From G963667425 sp963667425 [NCBI: bacterium] (GTDB taxonomy: Bacteria > UBP6 > UBA1177), in assembly GCA_963667425.1 (NCBI GenBank), contig OY763407.1, forward strand, positions 2,294,001 through 2,358,000: a stretch of 64,000 nt of DNA, in the 5' to 3' direction. The notes under the pieces are model-generated. The model was not told the DNA's origin, searched no databases, and saw nothing but the letters and a program-made list of their open reading frames with translations. The first letter of the stretch is position 1. Each line of letters opens with the position of its first letter. A program made the position numbers and the translations under genes. Below, one piece after another: positions 36,187-44,354 of this stretch.

Positions 36187-36443
36187 AAATGCCTCCAATA
36201 TCTGAAACTATAATAATTTTTGTTTTAACTAATTTACATTTGCAGCTGAATATAAAAGAGCAAATGTTTTCTTTTCTATTCTTTTTATATTAGCACACAT
36301 AAACACTATTTCATTTCATGTTTTTGATGAAAAGTCAAAATTTTATGTAAATAATATTATTTTTCTTTAAAAAAATGCTTTTAAGCAAAAACAATCAAAC
36401 TTTTGTATTAAAACTTTTTTGAAGAAAAAAAAGACAAAAAAAA
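36187..36443. other. AT-rich non-coding spacer between iorA and tRNA-fMet
   Basis: Besides the iorA ribosome site at 36192-36196 and the T-runs after the tRNA (minus strand, about 36421-36443) I see no gene, riboswitch or clear hairpin. The T-runs could end tRNA transcription. iorA may have its own promoter here, but no consensus match stands out. Confidence 0.6.
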
Positions 36444-36519
<76 letters not shown>

Positions 36520-36539
36520 ACCTCAACGAATGCAGGTGT

Positions 36540-36567
36540 ATAATAATTAAGATATTTCTTTTGTCAA
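36540..36567 (-). promoter_or_regulatory. Promoter of tRNA-fMet
   Basis: On the minus strand TTGACA (36562-36567) is separated by 16 bases from TATTAT (36540-36545). Transcription would begin about 13 bases before the mature 5' end of the tRNA. It is the best match to a housekeeping promoter that I found in the window. Confidence 0.75.
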
Positions 36568-36677
36568 CTATTATTTTCCATTTCTTTTTATTTAGATATG
36601 TTCCTTAGATTTTTTTATTTTAAATTTAAGAGAAAAAGTTATACTTAACAGTCTTTTAGGCTATTTGAGGAGTGAAA

Positions 36678-37337
36678 ATGAGGCTCTTTATTTTTTTATT
36701 TCTAATTTTATTTGGTTTTTTTCTTTCTGCAGATGTACTTTTGTTAAAAAGTGCTGATGGTTCAGTTATTCCAGGTCTTGCTTTAAGCTGGCAGGAAAAG
36801 GATGGCGGTGTATTGCTTAATATTGATGAAAAAGTTGATATTGTTCTTTTAAAAAAGACTGTTTCAGAACTTTTTCCTGATATGAGGGTAGAAGTTATGG
36901 GGCAGAATCTTTTCTTTTCCAGTGTGAAACTTGATACTTTACTACCGCTGATTTCTGGTGTAGATGTTGATATTCAGATAGAAGATTCTCCTTTTAGTGT
37001 AAATAAAAAGTATGATTCTGTTAATGCTGATTATCCTGATTCTGCAGAAAAATTTTCAAAAGCAAAAGTACTTTCTGTTGATTTTGATGAAAAGAATGGA
37101 AAATTTCGTCTTGTTCTTGATATAAAAACGCCATGTGGAAGTTGTTCTTTTAATAAAATTAAAGGAAGAAAATATGCGTTTATTCTTTTAAAAGAAAAAG
37201 ATGGCAATTATTCTTATGATGAGAACAGAAAAACAGCAGATATCCTTTTGATTCAGAAGGGTTCTTTTGTTGATGTCTCTTTTCTTAAAAAAATCGATGA
37301 TGGTTCTTATGAGATAGATGAGCTTTATATGAAATAA
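36678..37337 (+). CDS. Small secreted protein of unknown function
   Basis: A 219-residue protein that I do not recognise. A signal peptide covers about 1-19 (ending FLSA). The mature part is mixed alpha/beta and contains one TPCGSCSF motif near 155, with Cys spaced as in redox or metal sites but not a thioredoxin fold by eye. ATG 36678 is supported by GAGGAG (36667-36672) six bases upstream; an in-frame GTG at 36672 overlaps that site. A possible -10 TATACT lies at 36640-36645. The gene stands alone, ended by a bidirectional hairpin. Confidence 0.65.
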   Translation: MRLFIFLFLILFGFFLSADVLLLKSADGSVIPGLALSWQEKDGGVLLNIDEKVDIVLLKKTVSELFPDMRVEVMGQNLFFSSVKLDTLLPLISGVDVDIQIEDSPFSVNKKYDSVNADYPDSAEKFSKAKVLSVDFDEKNGKFRLVLDIKTPCGSCSFNKIKGRKYAFILLKEKDGNYSYDENRKTADILLIQKGSFVDVSFLKKIDDGSYEIDELYMK

Positions 37338-37367
37338 TAAAAAAGCCCCAAAAGGGGCTTTTTTATT
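37336..37367. terminator. Bidirectional intrinsic terminator
   Basis: A 14-bp stem with AAAA loop (AGCCCC-AAAA-GGGGCT core), flanked by A and T runs, sits between the + gene ending at 37337 and gcvPB ending at 37366 on the minus strand. Both transcripts would end in a T-run, so it can serve both directions. Confidence 0.93.
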
Positions 37368-38841
37368 AGCTTATGCAGGTCGTGCACTGCGTTAGAATCG
37401 GTTTTCTTGCAGCGGTTGTTTCATCAGGTCTTGATACGCTTGTTACAAGCGGGGCATTTTTGATGTTTTCAGGATCATTAATTGATTTTTCGTATATTTC
37501 TCTCATTGCAAAAATAAAAGCGTCAATATCGTCTTTACTTTCATTTTCTGTAGGTTCAACCATTATGGCTCCGTGAACTATAAGAGGGAAATATATTGTA
37601 GGTGGATGATATCCTCTATCAATAAGTGCTTTAGCAATGTCTAATGTTGTTACGTCATTTGGCATTTTGCTGTCATCAAAAACTGTTTCATGAAGTGTTC
37701 CTTCTGGATATTCAACGTTGTAAATATCTGAAAGAGATGCTTTTATGTAGTTTGCATTGAGAACGGCATTTTCAGCGATTTCTCTTATATGCTCTTTTCC
37801 CATTTCTCTTATGTAAGTGTATGCTTTTAGACACACTCCAACGTTACCATAAAATGATCTTACCATACCCATGGATTCATTGTTTTCGTTAAATATGTAA
37901 TTTTCTCCATTTTTCACAACAACAGGATTTGGAAGAAATTTTGTAAGTTTTTCTACAACGCATACAGGTCCGGATCCTGGTCCGCCACCACCATGAGGTG
38001 TTGAGAAGGTTTTGTGAAGATTATAGTGAAGAACATCTATTCCCATGTCTCCTGGTCTTGCAACACCAAGAATTGCATTCATATTTGCTCCGTCACCATA
38101 AACAAGAGCCCCTGCATCATGTACAAGTTTTGTTATTTCACATATTTCTGATTCAAAAACTCCAAGAGTGTTGGGATTTGTAAGCATCATTGCTGCTATT
38201 TCGTCATTTAAGAGTTCTTTAAGAGCAGAAAGACATACTTTCCCTTTTTCATTGGATTTGAGAACAACTACATCATACCCATGCATTGCGCAGCTTGCAG
38301 GATTTGTTCCGTGTGCACTGTCGGGAATTATTACTTTTGTCCTTTTGAAATCTTTTCTGCTTTCATGATATGCTTTGATTATCCCAATTCCTGTATATTC
38401 ACCGTGTGCTCCTGCGGCAGGATTAAGTGTTGTTCCTGCAAAACCGCCTATTTCTGCGAGCATGTTCTGGAGTTCATACATCAGTTTGAGTGTTCCCTGT
38501 GCATATTTTTCAGGTGTTTCCGGATGAAGATTTGTAAATCCTTTAAGTCTTGCAACTTTTTCGTTTATTTTAGGATTATACTTCATTGTACAGCTTCCAA
38601 GTGGATAGAAACCGCCGTCAAGTCCGAAATTGTATGTTGAAAGTCTTGTATAGTGTCTTACTGCATCAAGTTCTGAAACTTCAGGAAGATCAAGTTCTTT
38701 TCTTCTCATTTCTTCAGGAATGAGATTTTCGGCGTTTTCGAGGTTTTCGAGAGGAAGAGAATAACCTTTACGACCCGGTTTACTTCTGTCATATATTGAA
38801 CCTTCAGCAAGTTTAAGATCTTTTATTCCAGGATATCTCAT
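37366..38841 (-). CDS. gcvPB: Glycine dehydrogenase (P protein), subunit 2
   Basis: About 491 residues, the PLP-binding half of a split glycine decarboxylase. The PLP lysine is in HYNLHKTFSTPHGGGGPG, with the preceding DGANMNAI aspartate. GcvPB joins GcvPA to decarboxylate glycine and load the aminomethyl group onto GcvH. The start is ATG 38841 with GGAGG six bases upstream, two bases after gcvPA; an upstream in-frame start at 38865 would overlap gcvPA. It ends in a CTTC pair, unusual but minor. Last gene of the gcv operon. Confidence 0.95.
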   Translation of the reverse strand: MRYPGIKDLKLAEGSIYDRSKPGRKGYSLPLENLENAENLIPEEMRRKELDLPEVSELDAVRHYTRLSTYNFGLDGGFYPLGSCTMKYNPKINEKVARLKGFTNLHPETPEKYAQGTLKLMYELQNMLAEIGGFAGTTLNPAAGAHGEYTGIGIIKAYHESRKDFKRTKVIIPDSAHGTNPASCAMHGYDVVVLKSNEKGKVCLSALKELLNDEIAAMMLTNPNTLGVFESEICEITKLVHDAGALVYGDGANMNAILGVARPGDMGIDVLHYNLHKTFSTPHGGGGPGSGPVCVVEKLTKFLPNPVVVKNGENYIFNENNESMGMVRSFYGNVGVCLKAYTYIREMGKEHIREIAENAVLNANYIKASLSDIYNVEYPEGTLHETVFDDSKMPNDVTTLDIAKALIDRGYHPPTIYFPLIVHGAIMVEPTENESKDDIDAFIFAMREIYEKSINDPENIKNAPLVTSVSRPDETTAARKPILTQCTTCIS

Positions 38842-38842
38842 T

Positions 38843-40195
38843 TTATCCTCCAATGATTTCTGCAAGTGTTTTTACGTAGCTATCTATTTCCTCATAAGAA
38901 TTAAGCTCTGTAACTGTAACTGTTAAGGCATTGTTTAATTCAGGAAAATATTTTGAAAGAGAAATTCCTGCAAGGATTCCTTTTTCTGCCATTTTGTCTG
39001 CAACCTGCTTTGCATTTTGAGGAAGCAGAATTGTAAATTCATTGTAGCTTGAAGCTGAAAATGCTTTTACAGCTTTGGTTTCTGCCACTATTTTGTTAAG
39101 CATATACTCTTTTCTTTTAAGATTCATTAGGGCAACATCTTTTAATCCATTTTTGCCCATTATTGAAAGGTACATTCCAACAGCAAGTGTCATAAGTCCC
39201 TGGTTTGAGCAGATATTTGATGTGGCTTTTTCTCTTTTTATATGCTGTTCTCTTGCTGCAAGTGTAAGTACAAAGCACTCTTTACCTTTTTTATCAACTG
39301 TTTTGCCAACAAGTCTGCCAGGCATTTTTCTTATATGTTTTTCCGCTGCTGAAAATGTTCCAAGTCCTGGACCTCCGAAATTAGGGGCAAGTCCGAGTGA
39401 CTGTGCTTCTCCAATTGCTATGTCTGCTCCGAAATCTCCAGGTGCTATCATTGCGCCAAGCATTGTCATTTCTGTAACAGCTGCAATAACAAGGGCTTTA
39501 TTTGCTTTAGCTATCTCTGATATTTTAAATACGTTTTCCATTGAACCAAAATAGTTTGGATACTGGAAGAGTACGCAGATGGTATTTTCATCTATTTTTG
39601 AAAGCTCAGATTCCTTAATTGTTCCTGTTGTGGCATCAATATCAAGAATCTCTATTTCTTCAATGATATTTGCAGCATATGTTCTTATTGTTTTTATATA
39701 ATGCGGATGAACGGTTCCTGCAATAACTGCTTTTTTTCTTTTACCGTTTATTTTAGATGCCATAATCACTGCTTCTGCGGCCGCTGTTGCACCGTCATAC
39801 ATGGAAGCATTTGTAACGTCCATTTTCATAAGTTTTGAGATCATTGTCTGAAACTCAAATATGGACTGAAGTGTTCCCTGACTGATTTCAGGTTGATATG
39901 GTGTGTATGCTGTGTAAAACTCGCTTCTAAGAAGCATCTGATCTATTGCTGCCGGTGCATAGTGTGCATAACATCCTCCACCTTGGAAGTTTGACATTTT
40001 GCTTCCGGTATTCATTTCTGCAAGCTCTGACATTAATGAGTCAAGTTCCATCTCACTCATTGCTGTTGGAAGATTGAGCTGGTTTTTTAAAAGGACTTTT
40101 TCAGGAATAGGGGAAAAAAGCTCGTCAACAGAATTAATTCCTATTTTTTCAAGCATTTCCTTTCTTTCCTGATCAGTAACAGGCAAATATCTCAT
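38843..40195 (-). CDS. gcvPA: Glycine dehydrogenase (P protein), subunit 1
   Basis: A 450-residue N-terminal-half subunit of split glycine decarboxylase, with the typical start RYLPVTDQERKEMLEKIG, FQGGGCYAHY and the SQGTLQSIFEFQT segment. It has the aminotransferase fold but no catalytic lysine, as expected for subunit 1. A strong AGGAGG (about 40204-40209) precedes ATG. A hairpin with T-run lies upstream, between it and gcvH. Two bases separate it from gcvPB. Confidence 0.95.
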   Translation of the reverse strand: MRYLPVTDQERKEMLEKIGINSVDELFSPIPEKVLLKNQLNLPTAMSEMELDSLMSELAEMNTGSKMSNFQGGGCYAHYAPAAIDQMLLRSEFYTAYTPYQPEISQGTLQSIFEFQTMISKLMKMDVTNASMYDGATAAAEAVIMASKINGKRKKAVIAGTVHPHYIKTIRTYAANIIEEIEILDIDATTGTIKESELSKIDENTICVLFQYPNYFGSMENVFKISEIAKANKALVIAAVTEMTMLGAMIAPGDFGADIAIGEAQSLGLAPNFGGPGLGTFSAAEKHIRKMPGRLVGKTVDKKGKECFVLTLAAREQHIKREKATSNICSNQGLMTLAVGMYLSIMGKNGLKDVALMNLKRKEYMLNKIVAETKAVKAFSASSYNEFTILLPQNAKQVADKMAEKGILAGISLSKYFPELNNALTVTVTELNSYEEIDSYVKTLAEIIGG

Positions 40196-40219
40196 TTGTA
40201 AAACCTCCTACTAATAAAA

Positions 40220-40240
40220 ATGGGAGCAGAAAGCTCCCAT
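40220..40240 (-). terminator. Intra-operon hairpin with T-run between gcvH and gcvPA
   Basis: On the minus strand the 8-bp stem ATGGGAGC/GCTCCCAT with a 5-base loop is followed by TTTTT, 11 bases after the gcvH stop and just before the gcvPA ribosome site. It looks like an intrinsic terminator or attenuator and could lower gcvPA-gcvPB relative to gcvT-gcvH. RNA stabilisation is an alternative role. Confidence 0.6.
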
Positions 40241-40251
40241 AGAATTCTGGG

Positions 40252-40647
40252 TTATTCCTGCTCTTCAAGGAATGCGGCATACTCCGTTGCAGACATAAGC
40301 TCATTAAAAGCTTTGCTGTCATCAGCTTTTATTTCAAAAAGCCATCCTTCACCGTAACAGTCATCATTTACATTTTCCGGAGCATCTTCAAGATCTTCAT
40401 TTACTGCTGTAATGGTTCCTGATACTGGAAAGAATATATCTTCTGAAGATTTTACAGTTTCAACAACACATTCTGTATCTCCTGCTTCAACTGAAGAATC
40501 AAGTTCAGGAAGTTCTACAAATGTAACGTCTCCAATATGTTTTGAAGCATAATCAGAGATTCCTACTCTGTAAGTATTGTTGCCAAGGTCTTCAACCCAT
40601 TCATGTGTGTCTTTGAAACGAAGTTTTTCAGGAATATTGTAACTCAT
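40252..40647 (-). CDS. gcvH: Glycine cleavage system H protein
   Basis: A 131-residue lipoyl carrier. The lipoylated Lys66 is in VVETVKSSEDI, followed by FFPVSGTI. The HEWVEDL start and the GWLFEIKADD end are typical. It shuttles the aminomethyl group between P, T and L proteins. No L protein (dihydrolipoamide dehydrogenase) gene is in this window. It lies 16 bases after gcvT. Confidence 0.96.
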   Translation of the reverse strand: MSYNIPEKLRFKDTHEWVEDLGNNTYRVGISDYASKHIGDVTFVELPELDSSVEAGDTECVVETVKSSEDIFFPVSGTITAVNEDLEDAPENVNDDCYGEGWLFEIKADDSKAFNELMSATEYAAFLEEQE

Positions 40648-40663
40648 GGTTTTCCTCCTACAA

Positions 40664-41776
40664 TTAATCTAAAAATATAGCCATTTTTTTTCTTGATGTT
40701 CCTTTTACAAGTGGTGTTGCTGCTGTAACAGTTTTAAATGAACGTCCTTTTTCATTTAAAAGTTCTATTTCTGTTCCTTCAGGAAGTTCTTTTTCAACTC
40801 TTACATAGCCTGCCGGTTTCTTTTCAAGTGATACGGCAAGTATTTCACTGGTTAGAATTCCTATTTCTTCACCATTTAATATGACTTTGCTATGATCTCC
40901 TGCTTTTCTTCTTCCTTCTGTTATTACTGCATATGAAAAGTAATCTCCTTCTGATTCTTCAAGGGCATCTTTTCCTATAAAATCATGATCTCTGTCTATT
41001 GCAAATTCCCATGGTGTTCCTACAACAGGAATATCAGGACGAATTTCATGTCCATGAAGAGGAAGCCCTGCTTCAAGTCTGAGTGTATCTCTTGCTCCGA
41101 GTCCGCAAGGTTCTATTCCATATTTTGCACCTTTATCAAGAAGCATTTCCCATATTTCAGCAGTATCATCTATATCACAGTAAATTTCAAAACCTACTTC
41201 ACCGGTATATCCTGTTCTTGATAATATTACTTTTTTTCCGCCAAGGTCAAAATCAGGTATAAATCTGAAGAATTTCATTTCCTCTATAGATTCTTTTCCT
41301 GCAACTTCTGCTATTATTTTTGGTGCTGAAGGACCCTGAAGGTCAAGCTTTCCTGTTTCAGGACCTATGTTTTCAACTTTTACATCCCCGAAAGCCTGCT
41401 GTTTAAGCCATTCGTAATCACCATCCTGTGTGCCTGCATTTACTACAAGCATCCATTTTTCAGCATTATATCTGTAAAGAATACAATCATCTATAACGCC
41501 ACCTGCTTCATTAAGCATGAAATTATAAATAGCCTGACCATCTTCAACTCTTGATATTTTATTTGTAAGAAGTCTGTTCCAGTATTCAAATGAATCTTTT
41601 CCTGTAACAATGAATTCTCCCATGTGACAAATATCGAAAAGTCCTGCATGTTCCCTTGTTGAATTATGCTCTGCAATTTGTCCTGTTTTATACCATAAAG
41701 GCATTTCCCAGCCCCCGAATTCACCAATAGTAGCCCCGAGTTTTACGTGGGCTTCGTAAAGCGGTGTCTTTTTCAT
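40664..41776 (-). CDS. gcvT: Glycine cleavage system T protein (aminomethyltransferase)
   Basis: A 370-residue THF-dependent aminomethyltransferase releasing ammonia and forming methylene-THF. Landmarks are KTPLYEAHVKLG, FDICHMGEF, the folate-site NFMLNEAGGVIDDCI, SRTGYTGEVGFEIYC and GLGARDTLRLEAGLPLHGHE. ATG 41776 is used because AGGAG is six or seven bases upstream; an in-frame TTG precedes it. First gene of the gcvT-H-PA-PB unit. Methylene-THF output links to the nearby thyX and to purN. Confidence 0.95.
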   Translation of the reverse strand: MKKTPLYEAHVKLGATIGEFGGWEMPLWYKTGQIAEHNSTREHAGLFDICHMGEFIVTGKDSFEYWNRLLTNKISRVEDGQAIYNFMLNEAGGVIDDCILYRYNAEKWMLVVNAGTQDGDYEWLKQQAFGDVKVENIGPETGKLDLQGPSAPKIIAEVAGKESIEEMKFFRFIPDFDLGGKKVILSRTGYTGEVGFEIYCDIDDTAEIWEMLLDKGAKYGIEPCGLGARDTLRLEAGLPLHGHEIRPDIPVVGTPWEFAIDRDHDFIGKDALEESEGDYFSYAVITEGRRKAGDHSKVILNGEEIGILTSEILAVSLEKKPAGYVRVEKELPEGTEIELLNEKGRSFKTVTAATPLVKGTSRKKMAIFLD

Positions 41777-41800
41777 CAAACGCTCCTGTTTTTGAAAGGT

Positions 41801-41830
41801 TACGGTAATAACTACGGTAAACTATATATA
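41801..41830 (-). promoter_or_regulatory. Putative gcv promoter -10 with overlapping direct repeats
   Basis: TACGGTAA occurs twice (41801-41808 and 41813-41820), 12 bases apart. Just upstream on the minus strand is TATATA (41823-41830 region), a reasonable -10, with a weak TTGCAT at 41845-41850. The repeats would lie over the transcription start, where a regulator could act. I saw no glycine riboswitch in the 179-base spacer. Confidence 0.3.
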
Positions 41831-41958
41831 AAAAAAAAAGACCAATGCAAGGAAAACTTGGAAAATATTTTGGTAAAAGTGAAAAAAATATTTCTTTAAA
41901 CAGATAAAACTATGTTTTTAGTTGAATTAATTTTGTAAGTTAAAGAAAACAGGTATGT

Positions 41959-43422
41959 TTAAAGATTCTTTATCTTTTCTTCAAAGCAGCTTTTTCCGCA
42001 AAGCATCATAGATACAAGTGGAGAAACTTTTTCTGCTTCAGCTTTGATAAGTTCCGATATGTGTCTGATGTCCCACTGTGCATGCTGATCCTGTCTTAAG
42101 TTTACGAAATTATATAATCCTCTTGCATTTATTCTAAACATAATTCTTCTTCTGTGGGCATTTGTAAGTACGTATGATGCGGCTTTGGGGAAATCTTTTT
42201 TGATTTCATGAAAAAGCTCGGCGCTTTGTTCTGTGATATCAAAGAAAATTCTTTCCATACCTATTTTTTCTATACTTGGCGGAAGGGTTACGCCTAATGA
42301 AGGATCATATTCCTGAATCAGCTGAGTTGACATCCTGTGTCTTTTTATTTGTGCATAACATGTAGCACTCACTATTAGTTCAAATGCATAATTCACTTGC
42401 TCAAAAGCTCTCAAAACAGAGTCATAGAAATTTCTGTATTTAAGTGATGCGACGACGAGTTCTTTTTCTTCTCCGAAATACATGTTTTCGACAGCTTTTA
42501 CACATGTTTCCCAGTTGTGTTCAGTGTTGTCGAAAAGAATTGATGCACACAGTATGTTATCCGGGTTTTTTGAATGATGAATAAGTCTTACAGGTAGTGA
42601 AGGGGATGTTTCCTCTTTTAATTTTTTTAATTCAATTTTGTGCTTTTCAGCTATTTCTGCAAGCAGTTTGGATGTTTTTGTTTCGTAATCGGAAGGCTTT
42701 ACATATTTGATTACAGATGGCGCCATTTCTTTAACGAGGTCATATAAACCTTTTCCAAGTTCACTTACTTCTTTTATATCGGAAACCATGAATCTTTTTA
42801 TCATGGATTCAAGGCTTCTGGCATTTATTGTCATTCCAAACTGGGATGTTGTAGCAAGAGGAAGAACATAGCGGGCATCTTCTTTTGCCAGATTCTCAAG
42901 TTCCAGTTTTCCTTTTTTTGAATTTGCAATTTCAGGATTTTCACTGAAATGAAACTCTTTTAATTTAGAATAAATAAGGTTGTATGCTTCAATCTGTTTT
43001 TTTACCATATCTACAAACATTGGTTCATATTTTGTCCCTTTTATTTCTTCGGGAACAATGTAGTCTTCACCAATTTTAATGTATCTTTGTGATTTTTCGG
43101 TAAAAGAAGCCATCCTGAAATGCTGAACAGCTTCAACTGCAAGACGGGAGACATCCAAAACATCAAAATTAAATATTGCATGTTCAGCAACAGAGGAGTG
43201 TCCTAAACCAAAAATTATGGTTTCGTTTGATTTTCTTGCCATATCGACTGATTCTCTGGCATCTGCTCGAAGCTGGTCAATATCTCTCGGATCTCTTGAA
43301 ATTCTTGCATATGCTGCACTTAATGTTTCAGGTGTCAGATTATCTTTATTCCAACCGGATTTTTCTTTAAGTTCTTTTAAAATTTCACTGTCGACGTTGT
43401 AACCTGCAAGTGATAACTTCAT
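41959..43422 (-). CDS. thyX: FAD-dependent thymidylate synthase with two ThyX-like domains
   Basis: A 487-residue protein, about twice the usual ThyX. Domain 1 (about 65-245) has QHFRMASFTEKSQRY (100-114), which keeps the Ser and SQRY end of the family signature but not the RHR. Domain 2 (about 320-460) has RHR (361-363) but not the following Ser pattern, and has NLRQDQHAQWDIR (441-453), the other signature. Together they contain one full set. ThyX methylates dUMP using methylene-THF and FAD. This suggests an intramolecular pseudo-dimer. The gene is alone on the minus strand upstream of gcvT. Confidence 0.82.
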   Translation of the reverse strand: MKLSLAGYNVDSEILKELKEKSGWNKDNLTPETLSAAYARISRDPRDIDQLRADARESVDMARKSNETIIFGLGHSSVAEHAIFNFDVLDVSRLAVEAVQHFRMASFTEKSQRYIKIGEDYIVPEEIKGTKYEPMFVDMVKKQIEAYNLIYSKLKEFHFSENPEIANSKKGKLELENLAKEDARYVLPLATTSQFGMTINARSLESMIKRFMVSDIKEVSELGKGLYDLVKEMAPSVIKYVKPSDYETKTSKLLAEIAEKHKIELKKLKEETSPSLPVRLIHHSKNPDNILCASILFDNTEHNWETCVKAVENMYFGEEKELVVASLKYRNFYDSVLRAFEQVNYAFELIVSATCYAQIKRHRMSTQLIQEYDPSLGVTLPPSIEKIGMERIFFDITEQSAELFHEIKKDFPKAASYVLTNAHRRRIMFRINARGLYNFVNLRQDQHAQWDIRHISELIKAEAEKVSPLVSMMLCGKSCFEEKIKNL

Positions 43423-43478
43423 CTCTCTTTCCTTTGAAAATTTGCAAAGCCGTTTTTAGAAAAACAGAAAAGGTCATA

Positions 43479-44300
43479 TTAGTCAAGATATCTTTCTTTT
43501 ACCATGCTGACCCATCTGTCAAGAAGGACGGAAAAGACATTTCCTCTATCGATTTGAACCTGATGTCCTGCTCTGTCAAGAACATAAAGCTGATGATCCG
43601 GAAACATAGGTAAAATAGTATCAATGTCTTCATATCCGGCAACATTATCATGTCTTCCGGCAACAAAAAATGCGAGTCCATGAAAAACATCGGTATCAAT
43701 TTTTTCCTTGAAGGCATAATTTTGCCTTTTCATTTCTTCTATAAAGCCTTTATCTGCACAGGTTATTCCTGAAAGAACTTCTTTCTGAAAACGATAGAAA
43801 TTATCTGGAACCTGATTAGTGATAGCTTCAGTAAATTTTTTCTTTTCGTAATCTCCAAGTGTTGAAAGAAAATCCTTGTCAATATCTGTTATGATAAAAT
43901 CACCAAGTTTTCTTTCCGATTTTATAGGCTTTATTATTGGCGCAATAAAAAACATGGCATTTATCCGTTCTTTAAAACGTTTTAAAACACCTCTTGCAAT
44001 GTATCCGCCATAGCTTTCGGCTGCAACTGAAAATTTGTTTTCACCTAAAACATCATTAATAAAAGCTTCTACAGTATCAAGCATGTCATCAGCAGTTCTC
44101 ACTTCTTTAGAGGCCGGAGAGTTTCCCATACCTGGAAGGTCAAAGTATATCCTCTTAAAACTTGTTTCTTTTTCAACAACCGGTTCCATACATCCCTGCA
44201 TAAGACGTTTGTCAGCATAAGTACCATGAATCATGAGAACAGGATATCCTTCTCCAACTATTTCATAATCTATGTATGAATCCTTGTAAGAAAACTTCAT
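43479..44300 (-). CDS. Alpha/beta hydrolase
   Basis: A 273-residue alpha/beta-fold hydrolase. The oxyanion HGT appears in LMIHGTYADK. The nucleophile elbow is AESYGG (Ser about 97), with Ala at the first position of the usual Gly-x-Ser-x-Gly. Asp is in GRHDNV and His in RAGHQVQ, completing the triad. No signal peptide, so cytoplasmic. ATG 44300 has GAGGTG upstream; the in-frame TTG at 44315 lies in the ribosome site. Substrate unknown. Only about 50 bases separate it from the divergent kinase gene. Confidence 0.83.
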   Translation of the reverse strand: MKFSYKDSYIDYEIVGEGYPVLMIHGTYADKRLMQGCMEPVVEKETSFKRIYFDLPGMGNSPASKEVRTADDMLDTVEAFINDVLGENKFSVAAESYGGYIARGVLKRFKERINAMFFIAPIIKPIKSERKLGDFIITDIDKDFLSTLGDYEKKKFTEAITNQVPDNFYRFQKEVLSGITCADKGFIEEMKRQNYAFKEKIDTDVFHGLAFFVAGRHDNVAGYEDIDTILPMFPDHQLYVLDRAGHQVQIDRGNVFSVLLDRWVSMVKERYLD

Positions 44301-44354
44301 GAACACCTCTTTCAAAAGTATTGTAAAACAATAAATAATATGTAATATTACGGC

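Noticed and set aside
36421-36443. The poly-A tract as a homopolymer repeat element
   Set aside because: It is better explained as the T-rich tail after the tRNA on the minus strand.
41780-41958. A possible glycine riboswitch before gcvT
   Set aside because: The spacer is AT-rich and has no tandem GG-containing stems like the glycine aptamer; only short direct repeats are visible.
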